A DNA stretch of 64,000 nt from Polaromonas sp047303325 (GTDB lineage Bacteria > Pseudomonadota > Gammaproteobacteria > Burkholderiales > Burkholderiaceae_C). Below are positions 1 through 9,549 of this stretch, in pieces. The position numbers and the translations under genes are program-made. Each line of letters starts with the position of its first letter. Positions within the stretch are counted from its first letter, which is position 1. The DNA lies in contig NZ_JBKBEX010000001.1 of NCBI RefSeq assembly GCF_047303325.1, positions 62,001-126,000 of the forward strand, written 5' to 3'. Below the pieces are notes generated by a model. The model did not search any database. It was not told where the DNA came from and saw only the letters and a list, made by a program, of their open reading frames with translations.

Positions 1-178
1 AGGGAGAGAGTTCCAGCGACACCTGGTCGCCGGCCAGGATGCGGATATGGTTTTTGCGCATCTTGCCCGAGGTGTAAGCCACAAGCTTGTGGCCGTTCTC
101 GAGCGTGACGCGAAAGCGCGAATCCGGCAACACTTCGTCGACCAGCCCATGCATTTCAATCAGTTCTTCTTTGGCCAT
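1..178 (-). CDS. infA: Translation initiation factor IF-1, partial
   Basis: IF-1 binds the A site of the 30S subunit during initiation. The visible 59 residues begin MAKEELIEMHGLVDEVLPDS and continue through the OB-fold core (RVTLENGHKLVAYTSGKMRK, then HIRILAGDQV). The C-terminal part lies beyond the left edge. The ATG is preceded by a strong AGGAG about 8 bases upstream. The gene stands apart from any ribosomal-protein operon. Betaproteobacteria often carry two IF-1 genes, and the MAKEELIE-type N-terminus fits the stand-alone second copy; that is family knowledge, not something visible here. Confidence 0.93.
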   Translation of the reverse strand, partial: MAKEELIEMHGLVDEVLPDSRFRVTLENGHKLVAYTSGKMRKNHIRILAGDQVSLELSP

Positions 179-240
179 GATGTAACTCCTAGGGAATTGA
201 AAAAGTTGTCCGTGATGTCTGTTGTCAGGGCTGGCAAGGC

Positions 241-477
241 TTATGCGCAAGCCGGCGTTGAGCGCTCATGGATCCAGCGCAGGGCGTGTTCCGTCGCGTA
301 TTGCACGGCCGAGGCCGCGCTGTCGAAGAGGCCGCTGAAGCGCAACACGCGGTCGTGCGTGGCGCTGCCGCGGCCAGAGCGGATGGAGACCGATGCAGCG
401 TAGCCTTCGCCGTGCTGCTTGGCCAGTGGTGAGACAAGGTACTTGCCCACCGCGATTTTGGTGTGATCTACGTTCAT
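241..477 (-). CDS. Small conserved hypothetical protein (78 aa)
   Basis: Starting at the ATG at 477 gives MNVDHTKIAVGKYLVSPLAK and a soluble 78-residue protein with no signal peptide or membrane segment. An upstream in-frame start would add about 45 residues of low-complexity sequence, so the shorter form is preferred. The protein resembles short family-less proteins seen in Comamonadaceae genomes: a basic, Ser/Arg-rich middle and a C-terminal Ala-rich helix ending near HALRWIHERS. It lies just upstream of infA on the same strand with a 62-bp gap, so the two may be co-transcribed. No function can be assigned. Confidence 0.62.
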   Translation of the reverse strand: MNVDHTKIAVGKYLVSPLAKQHGEGYAASVSIRSGRGSATHDRVLRFSGLFDSAASAVQYATEHALRWIHERSTPACA

Positions 478-1115
478 AAAAAGTCCGTGCCGGGTTATGT
501 ATCCCGGCTTGATAAATAAGGAGAATCGGCTTGCGAGCAAGCCGGCGGGTGTTCGGTGTCCACCCGCCTGGCCCTTGTCAGGGGCTGGGCTGGTTGAGCC
601 ATGCGTGGGCACTGTCGGGAAGAGTGCTCGCCGGAAAAACGGAACAGTGTTGAGAGGGTTCAGGGCTGTATGGGCACTGAAAACACTGTGGATTCGGGCT
701 CTGGGAAGCGCCGCTATTGAGAAGGAAACCTGTTGGGAAAAGGCTTCGATGTAAAAAGCTGATGCTTTACCGAAGCTGCTATTGTAACCGCTGACGCATA
801 AGCTTGCGCAAAGCCTGCTACAGCGCCAGGCTAGCCCCTATTCCCTACAAGCCGGGGCCGCGGAACCGGCTTTGCCGGGCAGAACAGGCTCACCCCTGTC
901 CAGTCTCACTTCGTGTAGCCTGCTCCCCCTCAAGGGGGCGGCGCCTAGGGCCGGCAAGCCGGACCCTCGGCCCCCGCCGATTGAATCCCCTGAACTCTTA
1001 AACCCAGCCGGGGCCGCGGAACCGGCTTTGCCGGGCCGCAGGCGCAGCGGCCCCCTCGGGGGGCAGCGCATTACACGAAGCCGAAGGCGCAGTGAAAAGC
1101 GTGGGGGCCATATCC
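478..1115. other. 638-bp spacer without a convincing gene
   Basis: No reading frame here has plausible composition. The spacer holds an imperfect hairpin at 743-776 (GCTTCG at 743-748 pairing with CGAAGC at 771-776, plus an inner stem with GCTTTAC at 764-770) and a repeat element at about 851-1080, listed separately. Promoters for the leftward gene pair 477/178 should lie at its left side. Confidence 0.7.
851..1080. repeat. Intergenic repeat element with direct and inverted repeats
   Basis: A 30-bp stretch at 851-880 recurs without mismatch at 1007-1036 (it starts GCCGGGGCCGCGG and ends TTTGCCGGGC). A nested pair of inverted 9-mers, CTTCGTGTA at 909-917 and TACACGAAG at 1072-1080, bounds two C5/G5 hairpins (925-938 and 1051-1063). 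This is the look of the short non-coding repeats scattered through Comamonadaceae intergenic regions. It sits just downstream of the response-regulator stop and could act as transcriptional punctuation. Confidence 0.7.
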
Positions 1116-2165
1116 TCATCCTTCAAATTGCGGGTGCAGCTGGCGTATGCGGTTCATGGCCATGCCCGCGGCGGCGGTGCGGGTTTCCACGCCCAGCTTG
1201 GCGTAAACCCGTTCCAGGTGCTTCTTCACGGTGGCCGGGCTGGAGCCCAGGATATCGCCGATGTCGCGGTTGGTCTTGCCCTTCACCACCCAGTACAGCA
1301 CCTCGGCCTCGCGGGCCGTGAGTTTGAAGCTCAGGCTCATCGCCTCGACCACCGCATCGTCGGAAATCTCGCGCATCACGATCAGCCAGTCGCCCCGGCC
1401 GGCGGCATCGCCGCTTTCGCCGCCGTCGCCGGTCTGTTGATGCAGCCGGAAGGTCAACCGGCGCGAACCCATTTCCACTGCCAGGCGCGGCGGCTCGACC
1501 TGGCGTTCGGCGTCCCCCAGGTGGCTGCGCAGCCAGGCCAGCACCGGCTCGGGCGTTTGCGGCGCCGACGTGCCGTAGTAGCGCATCAGGAGCTCGCGCG
1601 CCAGCGGCGTCTGCCAGATCAGCCGGCCATCGGCCGCACCGCCCATGCGCACCGTGATGCTGGCATAACCGAAAGCGTCCAGCGCGTTGCGCGCCTGGCC
1701 GGCCTGGCGCGCCTCCTGGCGAGCGCGACGGGCGCCCTGCAGGTGCACGCCCATGCGCGCCATGACTTCCTTGGGTTTGATGGGCTTGGTCACGTAGTCG
1801 ACGCCGCCGGCCTCCAGCGCGGCTACCAGGTGCTCGGTTTCGGTGAGCCCCGTCATGAAAATGATGGGGATGTGGGCGGTCTCGGCCGCGGCCTTCAGGC
1901 GCTTGGCGACTTCAAAACCGTCCATGCCCGGCATCATCGCGTCCAGCAGCACGATGTCGGGCCTTGCCTGCAACGCGCGCTGCAGCGCGGCCTCGCCGCT
2001 GGTGGCCACCAGCACGGTGTAGCCCGATTCATCGAGGGCGTCGTGCAGCACCGAGAGGTTGTCGGGCACGTCGTCCACGATGAGCACGACGTCGCTGTTG
2101 GCCCGGTCCAGCGTGCGGTCCAGGCTGCGGTTGAGTAGGGGAGATTCTTCAAGCACGCTACTCAT
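1116..2165 (-). CDS. LuxR-family response regulator
   Basis: This 349-residue regulator has an N-terminal receiver (acidic pair DD at 31-32, phosphoacceptor Asp75 in LLDAMMPG, Lys in TKPIKP). A middle region of about 130 residues has no clear family and is rich in Arg and Gly. A C-terminal LuxR/NarL helix-turn-helix follows (LTAREAEVLYWVVKGKTNRD, then TVKKHLERVYAKLGV). Its ATG overlaps the end of the sensor-kinase gene by 8 bp, so the two are translationally coupled and form a cognate pair. Position next to urease suggests control of nitrogen-source genes, which is inference. The extended middle region is unusual, since NarL-type regulators are normally about 215 residues. Confidence 0.9.
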   Translation of the reverse strand: MSSVLEESPLLNRSLDRTLDRANSDVVLIVDDVPDNLSVLHDALDESGYTVLVATSGEAALQRALQARPDIVLLDAMMPGMDGFEVAKRLKAAAETAHIPIIFMTGLTETEHLVAALEAGGVDYVTKPIKPKEVMARMGVHLQGARRARQEARQAGQARNALDAFGYASITVRMGGAADGRLIWQTPLARELLMRYYGTSAPQTPEPVLAWLRSHLGDAERQVEPPRLAVEMGSRRLTFRLHQQTGDGGESGDAAGRGDWLIVMREISDDAVVEAMSLSFKLTAREAEVLYWVVKGKTNRDIGDILGSSPATVKKHLERVYAKLGVETRTAAAGMAMNRIRQLHPQFEG

Positions 2166-5100
2166 GGCTGGCCTCCTGGTTGGCGAGCTGGCGGCCCATG
2201 GCCTCGAACTGGAACTGCCGCGCCAGCACGCGCATGTCTTCGACGAATGCGGCGGTGGCGGGCTGCTGCCGCTCTATCTCCGCCAGCATGTTCATGATGC
2301 CGCGGTAAAAACCGAGGCTGACCACCTCCTGCAGCGCTGCCAGCTGCGGGGCCTGCGGCAGCACACGCTGCGGAGGCGCGGCCGCGGGTAAAGCCTGCTC
2401 GGCCGGCGCGTCATAACGCCAGGCGAGCGACAGTCGCCGCTCCAGCCAGGCGATCAACTCGGTGTGGCGCACGGGCTTCAAGATGAAGTCTTCGGGAAGG
2501 ATGCCGGCGTCGTTTTCCATGCCCTTGTCAAAGGCGTTGGCAGAGACGACGGCCAGGTGTATGCCCTCATGGCCGGAGCCGCGCACACGGCGCAGCGTCT
2601 CCCAGCCGTCTATTCCCGGCATGGCCAGGTCCATGAAGATCACGTCGGGCTGGTAGCCGGCGGCCAGCAGGTCCAGGCAGTCGTGACCGCTGGCGGCGGT
2701 GCGCAGCTCAAAGCCCATGGGCTGCAGCAGCTGCACCAGCAGTTCGCGGTCGGGCTCTTCATTGTCGACCACCAGCAGCTTGCGGCGCGCGCCCTCATAG
2801 CCGCGCGGCTGGCGCCGCGCCGGCGCGGCGGCGGCCTCTTTGGCGGCGCCTGCCGGCAGGTGCACCTCGGGCAGGAACAGCCGTATGCGGAAGATGGAGC
2901 CCTCGCCCGGTGTGCTGACCACCGTCATCTCGCCGCCCATCAGGTCGGTCAGCATCTTGGCAATCGTCAGGCCCAGGCCGGCGCCCGGGGTGCCTTCGGC
3001 GCTCTGGCCGGCCGCAGTGCCACGCGCGAAGGGCTCGAAGATGCGCGCGAGTTCCGCCTCGCGCATGCCGGGGCCGGTGTCCTCGATGTCGATGTAGGCC
3101 ATCTCGCGCGCATGGCGCAACCGGAAAGTCACCTGCCCCTGCGCCGTGAACTTGATGGCATTGCCCAGCAGGTTGATGAGGATCTGGCGCACGCGTTTTT
3201 CGTCGGCGCGCACCAGCTCGGGCAGGTTGCCGCTGGCCTCGAAGTGAAAAGCCAGGCCCTTGGCCGCGGCCTGCAGTTCGAACATGCCGGCCATCTCGTG
3301 CACACAATCGGCGAAATGCATGGGCTTGACGTTGAGCGTGAGCTTGCCCGCCTCGATGCGCGCGATGTCCAGCGTGCCTTCGATCAGCGACAGCAAATGC
3401 TCGCCGCCGCGCTTGATGACGCTGACGGCCTGCTTGCGGTGCGGCGGTATCGCATTGTCCTCCCCCATGAGCTGCGCATAGCCCAGGATGCTGTTGAGCG
3501 GCGTGCGCAGCTCGTGGCTGATGGCGCTGATGTAGCGGCTCTTGGCCTGGTTGGCCTGGTCGGCATGGTGGCGCGCCTCTTCGGCCACGCGCTTGGCCTG
3601 CTGCAACGCCTCGTCGGTCTGGCGGTGCGACTCGATCTCGCGCATCAGCAAATGCGTCTGGCGGTTCGATTCCTCCTGCGCCACCTGCCGGCTCTTGTGC
3701 GCCAGCACCAGCCACCAGGCGACCAGGCCGGCGATCACCAGCAGTGCCATATAGGCCTTCAGAAAGCCCGACTTCAGGGCCGGCTCGGAGGGCGTGAAGT
3801 CCGACAGCGCGCTGATTTCCTGGTGGTAAAGCAGGCCGAACACGCTGGCCAGCAGCGGCACGATGATGAGCATCAGCAGCAGGAAGTGGCCCAGGCCGGT
3901 GTCCAGGTAAGGCCAGGCGCGGCGCGGCAGCAGCCAGCGCAATGCAGCCGACCATTGCGCCGAGAGGCTCGCGTGCGGCTTGCACAGGTCGCCGCAGCGC
4001 GCGTCCAGGGTGCAGCACAGCGAGCAGATGGGCCCCTGGTAGGCCGGACAGTGGGCCATGTCCGGGCCCTCGTAGGCGCGCTCGCAGATCACGCAGTGCT
4101 GCAGCGCATAAGGTTTGTAGGCGCCCTCGCCAACCGCCGCGGCCGGGCCACGCGCGATGTAGTAGCGCCCCTTGGTAGCCCAGGCGATCAAGGGTGCCGC
4201 CACAAAGGCCGTGCCCATGGCGATCACGGCCGAGAAGGCCTGTGCCATTTCGCCGTACAGCCCCAGGTGCGCCGTGATGGACAGCGCCGAGGCCAGGGCC
4301 ATGGCACCCACGCCGACCGGGTTGATGTCGTAGAGGTGCGCGCGCTTGAACTCTATGCCCGGCGGGCTCAGGCCCAACGGCTTGTTGACGACCAGGTCGG
4401 CCACCACGGCCATGACCCAGGCGATGGCGATGTTGGAGTACAGGCCCAGCACGTCGCCCAGCGCCTGGAAGACGTTCATCTCCATCAGCATGAAGGCGAT
4501 CAGCGTGTTGAACACCACCCAGACCACGCGGCCTGGGTGGCTGTGCGTGATGCGAGAGAAAAAATTCGACCAGGCCAGCGAGCCGGCGTAGGCGTTGGTG
4601 ACATTGATCTTGAGCTGCGACACCACCACAAAGAGCGCGGTCGCGGCCACGGCCATGCCGTAGTGCGGGAACACGTATTCATAGGCCGCGAGGTACATCT
4701 GGTTGGGGTCCACCGCGCGGTCCAGCGGCACCATGTTGGTAATCGCCAGGTAGGCCAGAAAGGCGCCGCCCAACATCTTCACCACGCCCAGAAAGACCCA
4801 GCCCGGCCCGCCGGCCAGCACGCCACCCCACCAGCGCCAGCGGCTGGCCGGCGTCTGCACCGGCATGAAGCGCAAATAGTCGGCCTGCTCGCCCATCTGG
4901 GTGATCAGCGCAATACCCACGGTCAAAGCGGCACCAAACAGGTGCAAATCAAACTCGCCGCCCACCCCCTTCTCACCGCCATAGTGCAACACGCCTGAAA
5001 AAGCACCAGGATCGCGCAGCGACACAAACACAAAGGGCACGACCAACATGACCAGCCACAGGGGCTGGGTCCAGACCTGCAGCCGCGAGATCACGGACAC

Positions 5101-5742
5101 GCCGTGGGTGACCAGCGGGATCACCACCAGCGCGCAGATCAAATAGCCCCAACTGGGCGGAATGCCCAGGGCCAGGTCCAGCGCATAGGCCATGACGGCC
5201 GCCTCCAGCGCGAAAAAGATAAAGGTGAAAGAAGCGTAGATCAGCGAGGTCAGCGTCGAGCCTATGTAGCCGAAGCCGGCGCCGCGCGTCAGCAAATCCA
5301 TGTCCACGCCGTAGCGGGCCGCGTAAATGCTGATGGGCAGGCCGGCCAGGAAGATGATGAGGCCGGTGGCGACGATGGCCCAGAAGGCATTGGTGAAACC
5401 GTACTTGACCAGCAAGGTAGCGCCCACCGCCTCGAGGATCAGAAAGGAGGCCGCGCCGAAGGCGGTATTGGCGACCCGCCATTCCGACCATTTGCGAAAG
5501 CGCTGCGGCGTAAAGCGCAACGCGTAGTCTTCCATGGTTTCGCTGGCGACCCAGCTGTTGTAGTCGCGCCTGACCTTGATGATGCGCTGCAGCGGCGCCG
5601 CTTCGCCGCCCGCCAACGGCGCGGCCCCGGCCGCTTCGGGCGGCAGTGGCGGCTGCAGGGGCGTGAGCGGGGCGTCCATGGGGTGGGCAGATGCGCCGGG
5701 CGCGTAGTGATTGAGCGTCTTCAGGTGCATGTTCTGTGCCAT
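2158..5742 (-). CDS. Transporter-like (NCS1) hybrid sensor histidine kinase/response regulator
   Basis: This 1194-residue fusion starts with a full-length NCS1-type (nucleobase:cation symporter) membrane domain, roughly residues 60-525, recognisable by GAGFGYIGSTLTSLIYASFT and about 12 hydrophobic segments. A cysteine-rich patch follows at about 545-590 (CVICERAYEG, CSLCCTLDARCGDLC). Two more membrane segments at about 610-690 precede the cytoplasmic kinase: HisKA with His743 in ISHELRTPLNS, N box NLLGNAIKF, G boxes DTGPGM and GAGLGLTIAK. A receiver follows with Asp1038 in FMDLAMPG, then a helical tail. All kinase residues look intact. It is divergent from ureA by 107 bp and coupled to the downstream LuxR regulator. 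The ligand is unknown; a purine-breakdown product, hydantoin or urea would fit the setting. Confidence 0.92.
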   Translation of the reverse strand: MAQNMHLKTLNHYAPGASAHPMDAPLTPLQPPLPPEAAGAAPLAGGEAAPLQRIIKVRRDYNSWVASETMEDYALRFTPQRFRKWSEWRVANTAFGAASFLILEAVGATLLVKYGFTNAFWAIVATGLIIFLAGLPISIYAARYGVDMDLLTRGAGFGYIGSTLTSLIYASFTFIFFALEAAVMAYALDLALGIPPSWGYLICALVVIPLVTHGVSVISRLQVWTQPLWLVMLVVPFVFVSLRDPGAFSGVLHYGGEKGVGGEFDLHLFGAALTVGIALITQMGEQADYLRFMPVQTPASRWRWWGGVLAGGPGWVFLGVVKMLGGAFLAYLAITNMVPLDRAVDPNQMYLAAYEYVFPHYGMAVAATALFVVVSQLKINVTNAYAGSLAWSNFFSRITHSHPGRVVWVVFNTLIAFMLMEMNVFQALGDVLGLYSNIAIAWVMAVVADLVVNKPLGLSPPGIEFKRAHLYDINPVGVGAMALASALSITAHLGLYGEMAQAFSAVIAMGTAFVAAPLIAWATKGRYYIARGPAAAVGEGAYKPYALQHCVICERAYEGPDMAHCPAYQGPICSLCCTLDARCGDLCKPHASLSAQWSAALRWLLPRRAWPYLDTGLGHFLLLMLIIVPLLASVFGLLYHQEISALSDFTPSEPALKSGFLKAYMALLVIAGLVAWWLVLAHKSRQVAQEESNRQTHLLMREIESHRQTDEALQQAKRVAEEARHHADQANQAKSRYISAISHELRTPLNSILGYAQLMGEDNAIPPHRKQAVSVIKRGGEHLLSLIEGTLDIARIEAGKLTLNVKPMHFADCVHEMAGMFELQAAAKGLAFHFEASGNLPELVRADEKRVRQILINLLGNAIKFTAQGQVTFRLRHAREMAYIDIEDTGPGMREAELARIFEPFARGTAAGQSAEGTPGAGLGLTIAKMLTDLMGGEMTVVSTPGEGSIFRIRLFLPEVHLPAGAAKEAAAAPARRQPRGYEGARRKLLVVDNEEPDRELLVQLLQPMGFELRTAASGHDCLDLLAAGYQPDVIFMDLAMPGIDGWETLRRVRGSGHEGIHLAVVSANAFDKGMENDAGILPEDFILKPVRHTELIAWLERRLSLAWRYDAPAEQALPAAAPPQRVLPQAPQLAALQEVVSLGFYRGIMNMLAEIERQQPATAAFVEDMRVLARQFQFEAMGRQLANQEASHE

Positions 5743-5787
5743 GCGCCCCGGCGGCCTGCCCCAGGCTGGACCGTGGACAGCGTCTTA

Positions 5788-5803
5788 TGGCACCATTCTT
5801 GCA
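5788..5803 (+). promoter_or_regulatory. Sigma-54 (RpoN) promoter of the urease operon
   Basis: TGGCAC-N5-TTGCA reads rightward toward ureA, with the invariant GG at 5789-5790 and GC at 5801-5802 exactly 10 bp apart. That matches the -24/-12 consensus in full. It predicts a transcript start near 5814 and a short leader before the ureA ATG at 5850. Sigma-54 promoters need an enhancer-binding activator; NtrC under nitrogen limitation is the usual one for urease (inference). Confidence 0.87.
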
Positions 5804-5849
5804 CCCCGGCAAGCATCCCCAAGCCGGCAGCCTGCCCTGAGAGAGCCCC

Positions 5850-6152
5850 ATGGAATTGACGCCCCGCGAAAAAGACAAGCTGCTTATTTTTACGGCTGCC
5901 CTGCTGGCCGAAAGGCGCCGCGCCCGCGGCCTGAAGCTCAACTACCCCGAGTCCGTGGCGCTGATCAGCGCCGCCGTCATGGAAGGCGCGCGCGACGGCA
6001 AGTCCGTCGCCCAGCTCATGAGCGAGGGCCGTACGGTGCTGACCCGCGCTGACGTGATGGACGGCATTCCCGAGCTGATCCCCGACATCCAGGTCGAGGC
6101 GACCTTTCCCGACGGCACCAAGCTGGTCACCGTGCACCAGCCCATTGTCTGA
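5850..6152 (+). CDS. ureA: Urease subunit gamma
   Basis: A 100-residue protein that is full length for the family and co-linear with bacterial UreA (MELTPREKDKLLIFTAALLA at the start, PDIQVEATFPDGTKLVTVHQ near the end). It forms the (UreABC)3 enzyme that hydrolyses urea to ammonia and carbamate in the cytoplasm. A GAGAG sequence precedes the ATG. It opens the urease operon and is followed after 46 bp by hupE. No ureD gene lies upstream, where many betaproteobacteria carry it. Confidence 0.98.
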   Translation: MELTPREKDKLLIFTAALLAERRRARGLKLNYPESVALISAAVMEGARDGKSVAQLMSEGRTVLTRADVMDGIPELIPDIQVEATFPDGTKLVTVHQPIV

Positions 6153-6198
6153 ACGCCTCTGAACGCCGCCAACAACATCCATCCCACAGGAGATCGCC

Positions 6199-6816
6199 GT
6201 GAGTTTTTTCGCCCTGCCCTCGCCCCGCGCACTGCGCGCCCTGCTGGCCTTGGCGGCCGCGCTGCCCGCGGCGGCCTTCGCGCACACCGGCGTGGACGGC
6301 CACACGCACCTGGATTTTTTCACCGGCTTGCTGCACCCGCTGACGGGCATGGACCACCTGGCGGCCATGGTGGCCGTGGGCCTGTGGAGCGCGCTGGCCG
6401 CGCGCCGCGCCGGCCCTGATCTGCTGTGGGGCCCTCTGGGCTTTGCCGGCATGCTGCTGGCGGGCGCGCTGCTGGGCCTGCAGGGCGTGCAGATTCCGGC
6501 GGTCGAGCCCATGATCGCGGCTTCGCTACTGGTCACCGGCCTGCTGGTCGTGGCGCGCTGGCATGTGCCCGGCATCGCGGCTGCGCTCATCGTCGGTGTG
6601 TTCGCCGTCTTCCATGGCCTGGCCCACGGCTACGAACTGGCCGGGGCGCCCAGCGCCTGGGCAACCCTGTCGGGCATGCTGGCCGCCACCGTGCTGCTGC
6701 ACCTGGCCGGCCTGGGCGCCGGCTGGGCGCTGCGCAGTGCCAACGCCTGGCTGCCGCGCGCGGCCGGCGCAGTCGTCGCCATTTTTGGCGTGACCCTGCT
6801 GGCCCAGTTGGCCTGA
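6199..6816 (+). CDS. hupE: HupE/UreJ family nickel permease
   Basis: A 205-residue membrane protein with a GTG start behind an AGGAGAT ribosome site. It has an N-terminal signal-like hydrophobic segment ending AAAFA and about six further membrane spans. The HupE/UreJ signature HPLTGMDHL is present at residues 46-54 (His46, Asp52, His53), the residues expected to carry Ni(II), and a second His cluster appears as FHGLAHGYE. The family imports nickel or cobalt. Its place between ureA and ureB fits nickel supply for urease metallocentre assembly. The symbol ureJ would serve equally well. Confidence 0.92.
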   Translation: MSFFALPSPRALRALLALAAALPAAAFAHTGVDGHTHLDFFTGLLHPLTGMDHLAAMVAVGLWSALAARRAGPDLLWGPLGFAGMLLAGALLGLQGVQIPAVEPMIAASLLVTGLLVVARWHVPGIAAALIVGVFAVFHGLAHGYELAGAPSAWATLSGMLAATVLLHLAGLGAGWALRSANAWLPRAAGAVVAIFGVTLLAQLA

Positions 6817-6825
6817 GGAGGCACC

Positions 6826-7130
6826 ATGATTCCGGGAGAACTCATTACCGACGGGCCCGACCACGTGCTCAACGCGGGCCGGCGCACGCTGACTGTCGTG
6901 GTGCAAAACACGGCAGACCGCCCTATTCAAGTGGGCTCGCACTACCACTTCGCCGAGACCAACGGCGCGCTCGGCTTTGACCGCGACGCGGCGCGCGGCA
7001 TGCGGCTCAACATCGCCTCGGGCACGGCCGTGCGTTTTGAACCGGGCCAGCAGCGCACGGTGGAGCTCGTGGACTTCGCGGGCGAACGAAACGTCTATGG
7101 CTTTCGCGGCCTGATCCAAGGAAAACTCTG

Positions 7131-7131
<1 letters not shown>
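6826..7131 (+). CDS. ureB: Urease subunit beta
   Basis: A 101-residue UreB of normal length (MIPGELITDGPDHVLNAGRR; IQVGSHYHFAETNGALGFDR; ends RGLIQGKL). It is a structural subunit of the urease trimer of heterotrimers. It starts 9 bp after hupE behind GAGGAG. Its TGA overlaps the ureC ATG by one base (TGATG), so the two subunits are translationally coupled. Confidence 0.98.
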
Positions 7132-8849
<1,718 letters not shown>

Positions 8850-8882
8850 GCCTTGTTCCAGGTTTTGTTTTTTTAAGGCCTC

Positions 8883-9542
8883 ATGCTTCAGGTGTCCAAA
8901 GTCATTTCCCAGGGCGCGGGCCTGGCCCCCGTCCTCATCAAGCGTGCCGCCACCGTCGAGCTCGACTGGGACGTACGCCAGAAAAGCCGCTTTGACGCGA
9001 CCGACTCGCAGGGCCGCCAGCTGGGTGTGTTCCTGCCGCGCGGCACGCTGGTGCGTGGCGGCGACGTGCTGCTGGTCGAAGACGGCTCCATGGTCAGGGT
9101 GATCGCCGCGCCGCAGCCAGTGCTGCGCATCACGGCCTGCACCTCGCATGGATCGCCTTTTGACCTGACGCGCGCGGCCTACCACCTGGGCAACCGCCAT
9201 GTGCCGATTGAGCTCAAGCCCGACCACCTCAAGATAGAACCCGACCATGTGCTGGCCGACATGCTGCGCGCCATGCACCTGATCGTGAATGAGGCCGAAG
9301 AAGCGTTTGAACCCGAAGGTGGCGCCTACAGCTCGGGTGGCCATGGGCATGCTCACGACCATGGCCATGACCACGATGGACATGGACACAGCCATGCGCC
9401 TGTTGCCGTAACAGCAGCGCCGGTACCGCATGTGCACGGGCCAGACTGCAACCATGGCCATGACGACCATGGCCACGACCACGCGCATGAAGCCAAGCCC
9501 TTGGTCGTCCAGGTCCACAAGCACAAGCCTCACAGCCACTAG
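8883..9542 (+). CDS. ureE: Urease accessory protein UreE, nickel metallochaperone
   Basis: A 219-residue UreE that delivers nickel to the UreDFG-apourease complex. The N-terminal peptide-binding domain and the central metal-binding domain are standard (residues near NRHVPIELKP and DHVLADMLRAMHL). The last 70 or so residues form a His/Asp-rich tail of repeated HGHDH-type units; 21 histidines can be counted there, plus one Cys in GPDCNHG. Such tails bind several extra nickel ions and suggest a storage role. It lies 33 bp after ureC and 7 bp before the ureF GTG start. Confidence 0.96.
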   Translation: MLQVSKVISQGAGLAPVLIKRAATVELDWDVRQKSRFDATDSQGRQLGVFLPRGTLVRGGDVLLVEDGSMVRVIAAPQPVLRITACTSHGSPFDLTRAAYHLGNRHVPIELKPDHLKIEPDHVLADMLRAMHLIVNEAEEAFEPEGGAYSSGGHGHAHDHGHDHDGHGHSHAPVAVTAAPVPHVHGPDCNHGHDDHGHDHAHEAKPLVVQVHKHKPHSH

Positions 9543-9549
9543 GCCCGCC

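Noticed and set aside
497..754. Rightward 85-codon frame in the left spacer
   Set aside because: Unlikely composition, overlaps promoter region and hairpin, no ribosome site.
2464..4998. 844-codon open frame antisense to the sensor kinase
   Set aside because: Low-complexity Arg/His/Gln/Gly-rich translation lacking motifs, opposite a gene with clear domains; an artefact of high G/C codon structure.
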